The notes below the pieces were generated by a model. It searched no databases, had not been told where the DNA came from, and was given only the letters and a program-made list of their open reading frames with translations. Made by a program: the position numbers and the translations under genes. A stretch of DNA of 64,000 bases from Novipirellula artificiosorum (GTDB lineage: Bacteria > Planctomycetota > Planctomycetia > Pirellulales > Pirellulaceae): assembly GCF_007860135.1 (NCBI RefSeq), contig NZ_SJPV01000002.1:909851-973850 (forward strand), in the 5' to 3' direction. Shown piece after piece: positions 1-8,609 of this stretch. Each line of letters opens with the position of its first letter. The stretch's first letter is position 1.

Positions 1-430
1 CGACGGTGCGCCAAGGGTGCTACCGGTTCCCGGCGGACGACCGACCGTCGGGGACTCTTTTCTAAGAGATCATTGGACACCGGAGCCATACCTCCAAAAA
101 ACCTTGAGTCTGGGTTCCGCGCGTTTCGGTCGGATGAGCCGGTTTTTTGACCGAGGAGTCCGAGAGCCACCCCGCCCATGAACCGCACCTCCGTGCAACA
201 GGCTTTCCCATGTTCGCAGCACCAGCGCGAACCGCAAGGCAACAATCATTCGCAGCGGTTTGTCGAAAGACCAGAGCGAAATCTCGTCACCTACCCCGCA
301 GATGTATTAGACAGCACCCGAGATGCGCGGTACAACGAGCTGCGCGGGCAGGGGTGGTTGGATAGGCAGGGGTGGTTGGATACCTAAACACTGTTTTAGT
401 CACAACTTAGAAACTGCACGACCCATTCCG
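1..430 (+). repeat. Dispersed repeat element, copy A (left end outside window)
   Basis: Bases 1-340 recur without visible mismatch as the reverse complement of 11282-11621, so this is one of two inverted identical copies about 11 kb apart. The element seems to continue to about 430, because the stretch from 'cacaacttagaaac' (near 401) to the 'acccattccgtgggag' motif (421-436) has a counterpart after the diverged copy (11959-12064). Two short overlapping reading frames (147-365 and 178-387) exist only because the repeat is open in several frames. They have no ribosome-binding site and no recognisable domain, so I do not call them genes. Bases 95-103 and 141-149 are perfectly complementary, and 126-131 pairs with 149-154 around a GGATGAGCC motif at 132-140, so a structured RNA or DNA role is possible. 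No transposase is associated. Confidence 0.8.
347..382. repeat. 18-bp tandem duplication
   Basis: Two adjacent exact copies of ggcaggggtggttggata lie at 347-364 and 365-382, directly after the point where the 340-bp repeat stops matching its partner. This is probably a local slippage product at the repeat boundary. Confidence 0.85.
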
Positions 431-496
431 TGGGAGGGCCAATACTTGAAATACGGCCAATCCGTCGTTCACCGCTGTGAAAATACGGTCTCAATC

Positions 497-525
497 TTGC
501 CAAACCGCGACGGAGTAGCTATTTT
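497..525 (+). promoter_or_regulatory. Candidate sigma70-type promoter for the small basic protein gene
   Basis: TTGCCA (497-502) and TATTTT (520-525) are separated by exactly 17 bases and lie 54 bases before the ATG at 580. The match to consensus is moderate, and planctomycete promoters are poorly defined, so this is only a candidate. Confidence 0.3.
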
Positions 526-579
526 GCGGGGCCTGTTAAACCACGTTTCACTCGAATTTTGACCTCATCGAGCCTCAAT

Positions 580-789
580 ATGACTATGGATCGCAGCCTC
601 AAGGTGCAAGCTGGGGCGATTAAATCTCGAAATGTAATGACCCGGGCCGAGCGTATTGCTCGGCTGAAAGAACTCAACCGCTTCGATCCCGAAGCCAGTA
701 TCGTTGGGATGCCGAAGGTGCGCGTTCCCAAGGTCTCGCTGAAGAAGAAGAAGAAGGTGAAGAAGGACGAGGATTCGGCGGACAAGTAG
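580..789 (+). CDS. Small basic protein (Chlamydiae/Verrucomicrobia/Planctomycetes family)
   Basis: A 69-residue, strongly basic protein. It opens MTMDRSLKVQAGAIKSRNV, continues with a MTRAERIARLKELNRFDP block, a PKVRVPKVS stretch and a lysine run (KKKKKVKK), and ends in a short acidic tail. I recognise the layout of the short 'small basic protein' family found in the PVC bacteria (TIGR04137, from memory). Its basicity and abundance suggest nucleic-acid or ribosome association, but that function is inference. The start at ATG 580 is chosen over the in-frame TTG at 559 because family members begin M-x-x-D-R/K-S-L-K. It lies 72 bases upstream of the desaturase gene on the same strand. Confidence 0.8.
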   Translation: MTMDRSLKVQAGAIKSRNVMTRAERIARLKELNRFDPEASIVGMPKVRVPKVSLKKKKKVKKDEDSADK

Positions 790-861
790 TAGGCGATTTC
801 TCCCATTCGACGCCCTTCATGAGGCCATGTTATCGCTGCTTCCAATCCACGCGCTCACGAT

Positions 862-1815
862 GTGCCAACGGAAGAAATTGAATTGCCGACGGAGGGGATT
901 GATCCGCAGCGGTTGCCGCTGCCCGAAGCGACCCAGCCGCTGAAGATCCTTTGGCAGTATGTGATCGTTTTGTTGGCCATCCATGCGTTCGCTTTGCTGG
1001 CCCTGCTTCCGTACATGTTCACATGGTCAGGCGTGCTGTTGGCCATTCTTGGGCATTTCACCTTTGGAATGCTGGGGATCACGATCGGCTACCATCGCTT
1101 GTTGACGCATCGTGGGTTTGCTTGCCCGAAATGGCTTGAGCATACGTTCGCGGTTTTCGGCATGTGCAACCTGCAAGACAGTCCTGCCCGCTGGGTGGCC
1201 ATTCATCGGATGCACCATCAACACAGCGATCATCAACCCGATCCGCATTCGCCCCTTGCCAATTTTTTGTGGGGGCATGTCGGTTGGGTCGTTTGCCGAC
1301 ATCGGGACCTCGATCGAACCAGCCACTATGAACGCTATGTCCGTGATTTGTTGCGGGATCCGTTCTACCTTCGCTTGGAGCGACGCGGTGGATGGTTTTT
1401 CGTCTTCCTTGCCCACGCCGTTCTGATTGCCGTCGCAGGAGCCCTGTTTGGATATTGGGCCAGTGGCGGGGTGACCAGCGAGTCGATCCGTTATGGCTAT
1501 AGCTGGGCGGTTTGGGCCGTTGCCGTCCGGACCGTGTTTGTCTTGCACGGTACGTGGGCGGTCAACTCACTTTCGCATGTGTTCGGCTATCGAAACTACG
1601 AAACTCGGGACAACAGCCGCAACAATTGGTTGGTGGCGTTGTTCAGTCACGGCGAGGGATGGCACAACAACCATCACGCTCAGCCCCGCGCTGCGGCGCA
1701 CGGCCATCGTTGGTACGAATTTGATATGTCGTGGCGAGTGATTCAATTACTCGAAGCGGTGGGCTTGGCCAAGGATGTCGTTCGTCCAAAAGCGAACGCG
1801 GCTGCCGAGGAGTAA
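862..1815 (+). CDS. Acyl-CoA/acyl-lipid desaturase, delta-9 type
   Basis: A 317-residue integral membrane di-iron desaturase that introduces a cis double bond into saturated fatty acyl chains. All three histidine boxes are present and correctly ordered: HRLLTH (78-83), HRMHH (115-119) and HNNHH (268-272), separated by hydrophobic segments near 33-75 and 180-230. The spacing matches the stearoyl-CoA delta-9 group, and the length is typical. The start is GTG at 862, as no earlier in-frame start is plausible. A downstream amidohydrolase begins 65 bases after the stop. The likely role is control of membrane fluidity; electron donor and acyl carrier cannot be told from sequence. Confidence 0.92.
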   Translation: MPTEEIELPTEGIDPQRLPLPEATQPLKILWQYVIVLLAIHAFALLALLPYMFTWSGVLLAILGHFTFGMLGITIGYHRLLTHRGFACPKWLEHTFAVFGMCNLQDSPARWVAIHRMHHQHSDHQPDPHSPLANFLWGHVGWVVCRHRDLDRTSHYERYVRDLLRDPFYLRLERRGGWFFVFLAHAVLIAVAGALFGYWASGGVTSESIRYGYSWAVWAVAVRTVFVLHGTWAVNSLSHVFGYRNYETRDNSRNNWLVALFSHGEGWHNNHHAQPRAAAHGHRWYEFDMSWRVIQLLEAVGLAKDVVRPKANAAAEE

Positions 1816-1879
1816 GGACCACAAGCAGCCGATCGTAGATCGTGGTGGGCGACCGTCACTTTTGTGTTGGCTTTTTCTC

Positions 1880-3106
1880 ATGAGCACTCTCACCACCTCG
1901 GTCATCGCCGCGCGTTGGATTTTTCCGATTTCGGGGCCACCGTTCTATCATGGCTGGATCCGCATTCGCGACCAACGGGTGACCGAATTCGGTAGCGGCC
2001 AAGCTCCGCGGGGGGCCGTGGACCTTGGGGATGTTGCGATACTTCCCCAACTCGTCAACGCCCACACCCATTTGGAATTCTCTGATTGCACGGTTCCCGT
2101 TGGTGAAGTTGGTGTAACGCTCGATCAATGGATTGGTGAAGTCGTGGCGGCGAGGAAGAATGCCACCGAGGAAAGCAAAGCCAAGGCGATCCGAGCCGGA
2201 GTGGAGGAATCAGCCCGCGCGGGCGTCGCTTTGGTGGGTGAGATTGCCACGCCACCGGTCGTCGGCACGATCGAGGCAGGCACGATCGAGGAAGGCGGGA
2301 TGGAGATCATTTCCTTTGCGGAAACCCTTGGTTTGTCCGAATCGCGAGGGGCGGAAAGATTGGCGGCTGCCCGTCATCATTTGCAGAGCTTTCCCACGGC
2401 CGGCATTAGCCCGCACGCGCCCTATTCGACGACGCCCGAGGTGATTCAACAATGCATCGAATTGGCGATCCGTCACCGGCGACCGCTCGCGATGCATGTG
2501 GCGGAATCACCTTCCGAGCGCGAGCTGCTTGAGTCGGCAACAGGGCCGATGGCGGATCGGCTCAAAACGATGGGCGTTTGGCGCGAGGGGCTTTTTCCTT
2601 GGCCGAAAGATCCGTTTTGTCATTTGATTGCGATGCTCGCCAAGGCGCCTCGCTCGCTGCTGATCCACGGCAATGATCTGCGGCCCAATGAAATGGCATG
2701 CGTTGCCAAGCATCCCCAAATGACAGTCGTCTTCTGCCCTCGCACGCATGCATTTTTCGGCTACCCACGACATCCGGTCGACTTGATGCTGCGTCATGGC
2801 ATTCCGGTTGCCCTCGGCACGGATTCACGAGCGAGCAATCCCGACTTGAACCTCTGGGACGAGGTCCGGTTCCTGCTCAACCATCGCCAAGACCTCGATC
2901 CGCAGGATGTCCTCGCGATGGCAACGATTCACGGTGCGAATGCGTTAGGACGACTCGATTTAGGCCGGATCCGAGGCGGCAGCCTCGCGCGATTCGGATG
3001 CGTGCCAACCGACGCATGCTCGCTTCAAGAAGCGATGGCGGATCTCGCTCGCGGTGATCGTCTTCAACCCGTGTTCATTCCAACTTGCAATCCGTCGGGT
3101 GCGTAG
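1880..3106 (+). CDS. Amidohydrolase, cytosine deaminase/SsnA-like
   Basis: About 408 residues of the amidohydrolase superfamily (chlorohydrolase/MTA-SAH deaminase branch), metal-dependent enzymes that deaminate or hydrolyse heterocycles. Visible metal-site motifs are NAHTHLEFSD (HxH), HAPYS, MHVAES, a LIHGNDL strand and GTDSRASNPDLN carrying the catalytic Asp. An N-terminal beta segment and C-terminal strand (AMATIHGANALG) complete the composite fold. The open frame extends back to 1775 inside the desaturase gene, but ATG 1880 gives the usual family N-terminus (MSTLTTSVIAARWIFPISG). The 3' end overlaps the convergent SDR gene by 43 bases. The substrate cannot be deduced. Confidence 0.85.
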   Translation: MSTLTTSVIAARWIFPISGPPFYHGWIRIRDQRVTEFGSGQAPRGAVDLGDVAILPQLVNAHTHLEFSDCTVPVGEVGVTLDQWIGEVVAARKNATEESKAKAIRAGVEESARAGVALVGEIATPPVVGTIEAGTIEEGGMEIISFAETLGLSESRGAERLAAARHHLQSFPTAGISPHAPYSTTPEVIQQCIELAIRHRRPLAMHVAESPSERELLESATGPMADRLKTMGVWREGLFPWPKDPFCHLIAMLAKAPRSLLIHGNDLRPNEMACVAKHPQMTVVFCPRTHAFFGYPRHPVDLMLRHGIPVALGTDSRASNPDLNLWDEVRFLLNHRQDLDPQDVLAMATIHGANALGRLDLGRIRGGSLARFGCVPTDACSLQEAMADLARGDRLQPVFIPTCNPSGA

Positions 3107-3870
3107 ACACTTCGTCCTCCGTCAACCGGCAAACAGACGCCAGTGATGAAGTCGTTTTCGCACAAGAATTGAACGGCATGGGCAATGTTCTCTGGCGTTC
3201 CGATCCGTTCGACCAAGGTGCTGTTCGCAATCCGTTCGCGCTGATCCGCATCGACGTCGTCGCCAAGCAGCACCGGCCCCGGTTGCAGACAATTGACTCG
3301 AACGCGGTGATTGCGTGCCCCGAGTTCAACCGCCAACGATCGGGTCATCACTTCGATCGATCCTTTGCTCGGAAAGTAGGCGGCATGGTCGAGATAGGGT
3401 CGAACGGTCGCCCAATCGCCAAGGTTGATGATCGAGCCACCAGACGGTTGTTCGACCATCCTCAACCCGGCAGCGCGTGAACACAAAAACGTCCCGAGTG
3501 AGTTGATGTCAAAATAGCGACGAACTTCATCCGCCGTGACCGATTCAAGAGGAGTCGGATGCCAGATGGCAGCGGAATTGACGAGGATGTCGATGCGGCC
3601 AAAGTGATCGACCGTTTGCGACACGATTCGGTCGCCAACGCCCTCCTCTTGAAGTGCACCTTGCGTCACGATCACGTCGACGTTGTATCTCTGACGTATC
3701 TGGTCCGCGGCGAGGCTCGACTGTTCGGTGCTGCTGTTGGCGTGCAGCGCGATACGGCATTGCAGCTTGGCGAGCCAATCCGCGATCGCTCGACCGACGC
3801 GCGGTGCACCGCTGCCGGTCACCAATGCGACCGGAGCATCGCAATCAAAGGTTTGCTGTAACAGTCGCAT
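3064..3870 (-). CDS. Short-chain dehydrogenase/reductase
   Basis: 268-residue classical SDR, an NAD(P)-dependent Rossmann oxidoreductase. The cofactor motif TGSGAPRVG follows the first beta strand (residues 17-25), NSAA replaces the usual NNAG, and the catalytic pair sits in AAYFPSKGS (Tyr-x3-Lys). The C-terminal half carries the RVNCLQPGPVL loop and an ITGVCLPVDGG end typical of the family. Overall it resembles pteridine-reductase/FolM-type SDRs, but the substrate is not certain. ATG 3870 shares a base with the stop of the upstream DUF362 gene (TGATG), so it is the last gene of a translationally coupled three-gene operon. Its 3' end overlaps the convergent amidohydrolase. Confidence 0.88.
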   Translation of the reverse strand: MRLLQQTFDCDAPVALVTGSGAPRVGRAIADWLAKLQCRIALHANSSTEQSSLAADQIRQRYNVDVIVTQGALQEEGVGDRIVSQTVDHFGRIDILVNSAAIWHPTPLESVTADEVRRYFDINSLGTFLCSRAAGLRMVEQPSGGSIINLGDWATVRPYLDHAAYFPSKGSIEVMTRSLAVELGARNHRVRVNCLQPGPVLLGDDVDADQRERIANSTLVERIGTPENIAHAVQFLCENDFITGVCLPVDGGRSVYAPDGLQVGMNTG

Positions 3871-4910
3871 CAGGTCACAAAATGGGAATTCGTTGCACGG
3901 AGCTTTCGTAAATGCTTACGGTCAAGGATCAGAAAAGGATCGACAAGCGGTTGCCACTGCTCCCCCCGTTGGACGATCCGATTCTCGTCAATCGGACCGA
4001 GTCGGTTGGCGGCAAGAGCGAGGTACGGTATGCGGTCTGGCAAGATATCCATCAAACGAGCCATGGTCGCATCGACGGCGGTCAAGTTCGTGCCCACCAG
4101 GATCAGGCCCATGTTTTTGGGGGTTCCTAAGATGGGCCCATCGCCCTCCATGCAATCGATACCGTCGACAATTGCGATCCGGCGGCCGACCGAAGCATTG
4201 ATATCGTAAACCGTTTGGGGAATTCCGTTGAAATGCAATACATTTTTGGGCCACCCGTATTTGATCCCCGGGATGACGCCGTACAGATTTTTCATCGCAC
4301 CGGTCATTCCCATCCAATGGTGCGTTTTCATCTTTGGCATGCTGACCACCAAATCCGCTTCAATGACCGCTCGCGGAAAGTAGAACTGCTTCAAATCACA
4401 CGCTTTGCCCGCATTCGCAACCGGTCGGATTTCTTGATAGTTCAAATCTTCGAACGACATTCGTACCTCTTGGAGCGCTTCCATGACGCCTGATTCCATC
4501 AGCGCTTGTTCGGTATCACGCACATGGCCGGGGCCCTCGCCAACGGTCACGTCGGCGTCCCAGCCACGGAACACTTCGACCGCTGCCTGGATCACGATCG
4601 GATGGGTCGTCATCTGAGGGGACAACCGCGAGGGTTCGACGAGGTTCGGTTTCAGCAGGACCCGTTTGCCACGAATCGTCCCAGGATCAAATTCACAGGC
4701 CAACAATCCGTCGCGAATCGTTCGAACCAATTCACCCGTATACGATTGGTGCCTTGCAATGAAGACAGAACTTTTCCTCTGAGACCGATGAACCAAGTAG
4801 CCCGCGCCTGCAGCGGTGGCCGCCGTGGCAGCGGTTGCGACCAAGAATCCGCGCCGATCGGGTTGAGAAGGGCTCGCGGCGGTCTCGTTGTTGGGGTGGG
4901 GATCGCTCAT
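3870..4910 (-). CDS. DUF362 domain protein with Tat signal
   Basis: 346 residues. The N-terminus has a twin-arginine signal, DRRGFLVATAATAATAAGAG (about residues 18-37), so it is probably exported folded or tethered. The rest matches DUF362: KRVLLKPNLVEP, a THP motif, VGEGPGH, a DLVVSMPKMKTHHWMGMTGAMKNLYGVIPG core and IVDGIDCMEGDGP. The family is often found with iron-sulfur or cobalamin enzymes, but its activity is not settled. No Cys cluster is present here. The start is ATG 4910 (a TTG at 4913 would add one residue). It overlaps the upstream gene as ATGA and the downstream SDR as TGATG. Confidence 0.85.
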   Translation of the reverse strand: MSDPHPNNETAASPSQPDRRGFLVATAATAATAAGAGYLVHRSQRKSSVFIARHQSYTGELVRTIRDGLLACEFDPGTIRGKRVLLKPNLVEPSRLSPQMTTHPIVIQAAVEVFRGWDADVTVGEGPGHVRDTEQALMESGVMEALQEVRMSFEDLNYQEIRPVANAGKACDLKQFYFPRAVIEADLVVSMPKMKTHHWMGMTGAMKNLYGVIPGIKYGWPKNVLHFNGIPQTVYDINASVGRRIAIVDGIDCMEGDGPILGTPKNMGLILVGTNLTAVDATMARLMDILPDRIPYLALAANRLGPIDENRIVQRGEQWQPLVDPFLILDRKHLRKLRATNSHFVT

Positions 4911-5881
4911 CAATGGACACCGCTTTCGGCTGGGGCGATCCGGTGCGGTTCAACATTCAACAGCGGCGATTCGCGAGTCTTGGCCGCCAGCAGCAACAGG
5001 TTTTGGCGATGGGGGTTCTCTTCGATCAAGCGAAGCCGATTGATCGCCGATCGAAGGGGCCACTCAAACTCGATCTCAGACCGGTCCTCTTCGTCCCAGG
5101 CTGCGGAAACGAGTGCATGCATCACCCACGACAACGAGATGGCTGCCATCGGACGGTTCAGTTCGTTTTGTAGGTAGCGGATCGTCGCTTTGATCGGTTC
5201 CGGTCGTGGCGTCACGCGATGAAACGCCACCACACACATGGCGCTGGGCAACAGGTGAGGCCGAAGTTCTTGACCCAGCACAAAGGTATTTCCGTAGTTG
5301 GCACCCCCATCGGGCAATTGTCGATCAATCAACAACTCCGCGGCCTCGATGGCTCGCGGGTGATCGGCGTAACCACAATGTCGCATTGCTAGCAGCGCCA
5401 TTGCAGTAGGCTCTAACCATGAATGAGTTCCCTGAACCCAAGGCCATCCCACCAATTGGCTGTCGTGGCCGAACGTGTCATTCGGCTCAATCTTCTCGCC
5501 ACCGAAACCGGTCAGGAAATCGATTGCGCGACGATAGGCGTCGCGATAACGCCATTTGGCTGATTCGTTTGCAGCATCGGGCCACTTTTGTTCGAAGGTT
5601 CGCCAAGCGATCGCGGCGAGAGACGTCGCCCAAAAGGGCCCTTGGTCATGCAAGTTGACGGAGACCGCCCCGTGGCGGTTTTGGGCTTGAATCAGACAGC
5701 GGCAGGCTTCGATCGCGGCCTCCTTCAATCCGTAGGCCGATGCGGAAATCGCCGCAAACGCGACCGGTTCGGCCGCCGCAGGCTCACCGCGCGCGTATCC
5801 GATGATCGGCTGGGCATTCAATCGCTTTTGTTGCTGATCGATCCAGTCAGCGAGGGTCACATCCATGTCTTGATTTGGCAT
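4910..5881 (-). CDS. Squalene-cyclase/prenyltransferase-like alpha-toroid protein
   Basis: About 323 residues, with helical repeats of the kind found in squalene-hopene cyclase and prenyltransferase-beta folds: CRCLIQAQNRHGAVSV, a FLTGFGG segment, LLIDRQLPDGGANYGN and a later IRYLQNELN repeat. It lacks the cyclase DXDD motif and is much shorter than a full cyclase, so an enzymatic terpene role is unlikely. A binding or peptidase-accessory role is equally possible. ATG 5881 is preferred to the TTG at 5923. It heads an operon with DUF362 and SDR genes, with a 1-base overlap to the former. Confidence 0.65.
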   Translation of the reverse strand: MPNQDMDVTLADWIDQQQKRLNAQPIIGYARGEPAAAEPVAFAAISASAYGLKEAAIEACRCLIQAQNRHGAVSVNLHDQGPFWATSLAAIAWRTFEQKWPDAANESAKWRYRDAYRRAIDFLTGFGGEKIEPNDTFGHDSQLVGWPWVQGTHSWLEPTAMALLAMRHCGYADHPRAIEAAELLIDRQLPDGGANYGNTFVLGQELRPHLLPSAMCVVAFHRVTPRPEPIKATIRYLQNELNRPMAAISLSWVMHALVSAAWDEEDRSEIEFEWPLRSAINRLRLIEENPHRQNLLLLAAKTRESPLLNVEPHRIAPAESGVH

Positions 5882-6003
5882 TTGTCGGAGGACTTTAAGA
5901 TGCCACTTGGTCACGGTCTGCAATCGTACGAAGGACCCGGGACCAAGGCAAGGCAGATTGTGTCCACCCGTGCACCGAGGGTGTGCAGAGGGGGGAACGG
6001 TGC

Positions 6004-7263
6004 TTATTGCTGTCCCAATGCAACGAGGTATTGCTGCTGTTTCGGCCCTTCGATGACGGTCGTCCGGATCAACAGTCGATCGTCAATGGCAAGCGGTGTG
6101 GCAAAGATCGAATCGCCCGTTTGATTTTCGGCAAGCAAATCGAACCGATCCGGCGTTGCGGCCAAGACATAGACCGTACCTCGTTCGGACGCGATGTAGA
6201 TCCGATCTCGGACCAATGTCGGTGAGGCGCTAACGCCCCCTCCGAAGAGTCTTTTCTGCCACATCGGTTTTCCGTCAACGGTTCGCCAACAAAATGCGAC
6301 GCCGTTATCTGCCACCGCGAACACGTAGTTGGAAATCGTCAACAAGGATTGTTCATAGCATTTGATTTGGTTGTCCCAGATCAAATTGCGTGAACCGTCC
6401 CCCGCGACACACCACGTTCCCGAGTCGGGATTTCCACCACTGATGAGGACTCGGCGATCGTCCCAAACCACCGTTCCGCAGATCGCTTCGGTCGTTGTTT
6501 CGACTCGCCACAATTCTCTGCCGCTCGGTGGGTCATAGGAACAAATCAATTCGCCACCGGCCAGCAGGATTTGTCGCTTTCCAGCGAGTGTCGCGGCGAT
6601 GGGGGATGCAAAGTTCAAATTGACGGGTCGCTTTGCGTTCCAAACCACTTGCCCCGATTGGACATCCAAGGCGTACAGCCCGCTATCGGCACCATCGTAC
6701 TCTGACGCAACGATCACCAAGTCGTCCTCGACGATCGGACTGGCGCCATAGCCAAACTGAAATCGCTGTGGTTTGAAATCGCCGATTTTCTTTTTCCAAA
6801 CTTCGCGTCCTTCGAACGTCAAAGCGGTCAGCCAAATCGCATCGTCGGTGTGGAAACAGGCAAACACACGCTCTCCGTCGGATGCCGGACTTGGCGACGC
6901 GTAGGAGTTTTTCGAGTGGATCCGCTCGGGCAACGTGCCGCGGTGCAGAACCCAATTGTCCATCAAACGACCACTTTGGCGATCCAGTTTCAAGACGCTC
7001 TGAGTCCCAGCGTCTTCATCGGCCGTCGTCAAGAAAATCGAATCGCCCACGACGATTGGCGTCGAATGACCGTAGCCTGGGATCGCCGTTTTCCAAGAGA
7101 CATTTTCCGACGTGGTCAGATCCCATCGAAGTGGGGCATCGGTGGACGGGTCCGCGTGGTTGTCGCCATTGGGGCCACGCCACTGAGGCCAATCTTGGGC
7201 CAAAGCTGCATGACCGAGCAAGACATAGGTCGAAAGCACGAGCCAGAGTCGCGGTTGAAGCAT
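6004..7263 (-). CDS. Secreted PQQ-like beta-propeller protein
   Basis: About 419 residues. A Sec signal peptide (MLQPRLWLVLSTYVLLGHAALA) is followed by DWPQWRGPNGDN, the characteristic opening of planctomycete PQQ-like WD40 propellers, and then by repeated beta-blades such as GLYALDVQSGQVVWNAKR and LICSYDPPSGRELWRVET. These proteins carry the propeller fold of PQQ dehydrogenases, but catalytic residues are not evident, so a binding or scaffolding role outside the cytoplasmic membrane is inferred. ATG 7263 is chosen over ATG 7299 because it puts the signal peptide at the N-terminus. It is monocistronic as far as can be seen. Confidence 0.85.
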   Translation of the reverse strand: MLQPRLWLVLSTYVLLGHAALAQDWPQWRGPNGDNHADPSTDAPLRWDLTTSENVSWKTAIPGYGHSTPIVVGDSIFLTTADEDAGTQSVLKLDRQSGRLMDNWVLHRGTLPERIHSKNSYASPSPASDGERVFACFHTDDAIWLTALTFEGREVWKKKIGDFKPQRFQFGYGASPIVEDDLVIVASEYDGADSGLYALDVQSGQVVWNAKRPVNLNFASPIAATLAGKRQILLAGGELICSYDPPSGRELWRVETTTEAICGTVVWDDRRVLISGGNPDSGTWCVAGDGSRNLIWDNQIKCYEQSLLTISNYVFAVADNGVAFCWRTVDGKPMWQKRLFGGGVSASPTLVRDRIYIASERGTVYVLAATPDRFDLLAENQTGDSIFATPLAIDDRLLIRTTVIEGPKQQQYLVALGQQ

Positions 7264-7737
7264 CGCTAAGGTATTTCGAAAGAGAAGAAGCCTCTCCAAA
7301 TGCGCGAGACCCGCTGAGTGGATCGATCGCGTGATGGAGTCGACCGGAATCGGTCGGTGAGTAGATACTGGCTAATTGTACCGTGAAACCGCAACCAGCG
7401 AAGTGCGGTAGCGGCGTTAGCGACCGCCGACGAGAATTTGGCCGACAATCAACCAAACAGCAGTGAACAAAATGCCAAGGGCAGCATGAAGCGTATCGAC
7501 ATTCATCGTGAGCGGGCCTTTTCCTAAAAAGGATATGAACGGTGTGGTTTGGCCCGTTCCCTGGCCCGTCGTTCGCGATTCCGGTGGGTGGACCCCGCCG
7601 ATCACGAACGTTTGTTCAATTGCGCTCCATTCCAGTGCGCATGGTGTTTCATCGGGTGCCGTCGACCCCAAACTGGCGATAAAATCCTCGTCTCCGTATA
7701 AACCGCTCATCCCCTACACTTTGCCATTTGCGAGCCG
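7264..7737. other. Intergenic region between divergent PQQ and EVE genes
   Basis: 474 bases that should hold the promoters of both flanking genes. No convincing -35/-10 pair stands out. A minus-strand frame covers 7417-7710, of which only the last 29 codons look gene-like (entered separately). Confidence 0.5.
7417..7506 (-). CDS. Possible 29-residue single-pass membrane peptide
   Basis: The frame from ATG 7506 encodes MNVDTLHAALGILFTAVWLI and ends VGQILVGGR, a hydrophobic span with a small polar start and basic end. A purine-rich aggaaaagg lies about 15 bases upstream. The same frame is open back to ATG 7710, which would add 68 residues of no recognisable character. Evidence is compositional only, and it could be a chance frame. 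Confidence 0.25.
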   Translation of the reverse strand: MNVDTLHAALGILFTAVWLIVGQILVGGR

Positions 7738-8211
7738 ATGACGATCAAATATTGGTTAATGAAGACCGAACCCACGACTTTTTCGATTGACGATTTGGCG
7801 GCTCAGGTGGACCAGACGACGTGCTGGGAAGGGGTCCGCAACTACCAGGCTCGCAATTTACTGCGTGACGAAATCGAAGTCGGTGACCGAGTGCTGTTCT
7901 ACCATTCCGCATGCAAGCAGCCTGCGGTGGTCGGAACGGCGGTGGTCTGCAAGGGCGGTTACCCCGACCCGTTCCAATTTGACCGAAAAAGCAAGTATTT
8001 TGATCCCAAGAGCGATCCGTCGAATCCTCGGTGGTACCTCGTCGACATCAAGTTAGAGCGGATCTTCGACACCCCGGTGACGTTAGCGCAACTTCGCGAT
8101 CGGGCGAGTTTGAAGGAGATGGTGCTTTTGCAAAAAGGGAGCCGATTGAGCGTTCAGCCGGTGCGAAAAAAGGAATTTGACACCGTCGTCAAGCTAGCGA
8201 AATCGCTGTAA
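7738..8211 (+). CDS. EVE domain protein
   Basis: 157 residues forming a single EVE domain (PUA-like fold, relative of human THYN1). Typical features are YWLMKTEPTTFSIDDL at the N-terminus, WEGVRNYQARNLLRDE, GDRVLFYHS, VVGTAVVCKGGYPDP and a DPSNPRWYLVDIKLE strand. EVE domains bind modified bases in nucleic acids in several systems, but stand-alone bacterial members have no firm function. The ATG at 7738 directly precedes the domain and the length is standard. tRNA-Leu follows 142 bases later. Confidence 0.9.
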   Translation: MTIKYWLMKTEPTTFSIDDLAAQVDQTTCWEGVRNYQARNLLRDEIEVGDRVLFYHSACKQPAVVGTAVVCKGGYPDPFQFDRKSKYFDPKSDPSNPRWYLVDIKLERIFDTPVTLAQLRDRASLKEMVLLQKGSRLSVQPVRKKEFDTVVKLAKSL

Positions 8212-8353
8212 TCGACGATTCAATCGCGAACAAATCGGTTGCAGCAACGGTCCAAACCCGCAGGGGGCTTGTCGAAAGAACCTCGATCAAGCAAATTAAC
8301 CGCTTCGGACATGTTTCAGAGTGGATTCGCCTCTGTTTTGGAACGCGTTCAGA

Positions 8354-8437
8354 GCCGAAGTGGCGGAATTGGCAGACGCGCTGGATTCAAAATCCAGTTC
8401 TCGCAAGGGAGTGAGGGTTCGAGTCCCTCCTTCGGTA
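8354..8437 (+). tRNA. tRNA-Leu (anticodon CAA)
   Basis: An 84-nt cloverleaf. Acceptor GCCGAAG (8354-8360) pairs with CTTCGGT (8430-8436), with A as discriminator. The D-loop has the GG pair. The anticodon stem CTGGA/TCCAG encloses TTCAAAA, giving anticodon CAA. A long class II variable arm and the T-arm GAGGG-TTCGAGT-CCCTC complete it. The 3' CCA is not encoded. It reads the UUG codon. No duplicated 3' end was found nearby, so there is no sign of integration here. Confidence 0.95.
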
Positions 8438-8464
8438 TTCGAGGCCTAGAATGGCCGCAAAGGG

Positions 8465-8500
8465 TCTGGAACGGACATCATCCGTTCCAGATTTTTTTTT
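8465..8500 (+). terminator. Rho-independent terminator after tRNA-Leu
   Basis: A perfect 11-bp stem (tctggaacgga, 8465-8475, with 8481-8491) and a 5-base loop are followed by nine T residues (8492-8500). It lies 28 bases after the tRNA and is the strongest intrinsic terminator in the window. Confidence 0.92.
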
Positions 8501-8609
8501 GCACTTACGATTCCTCTGCCGCCGTGATTTTTAGAGCAGCCTGCTGCATCGGACGTGCTTGCTGACGCCGGTTGGTACGAAAAAGGGGTTGCAACCATTT
8601 GCGGTGGCC

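Noticed and set aside
147..387. Two overlapping short proteins inside the dispersed repeat, also repeated on the minus strand at 10947-11475
   Set aside because: Both frames are open over the same bases and both continue differently past the repeat border; no ribosome-binding site or domain. They are repeat artefacts, although similar frames are often annotated in related genomes.
8354..8500. Possible integration site at tRNA-Leu
   Set aside because: No direct repeat of the tRNA 3' end and no integrase in the window.
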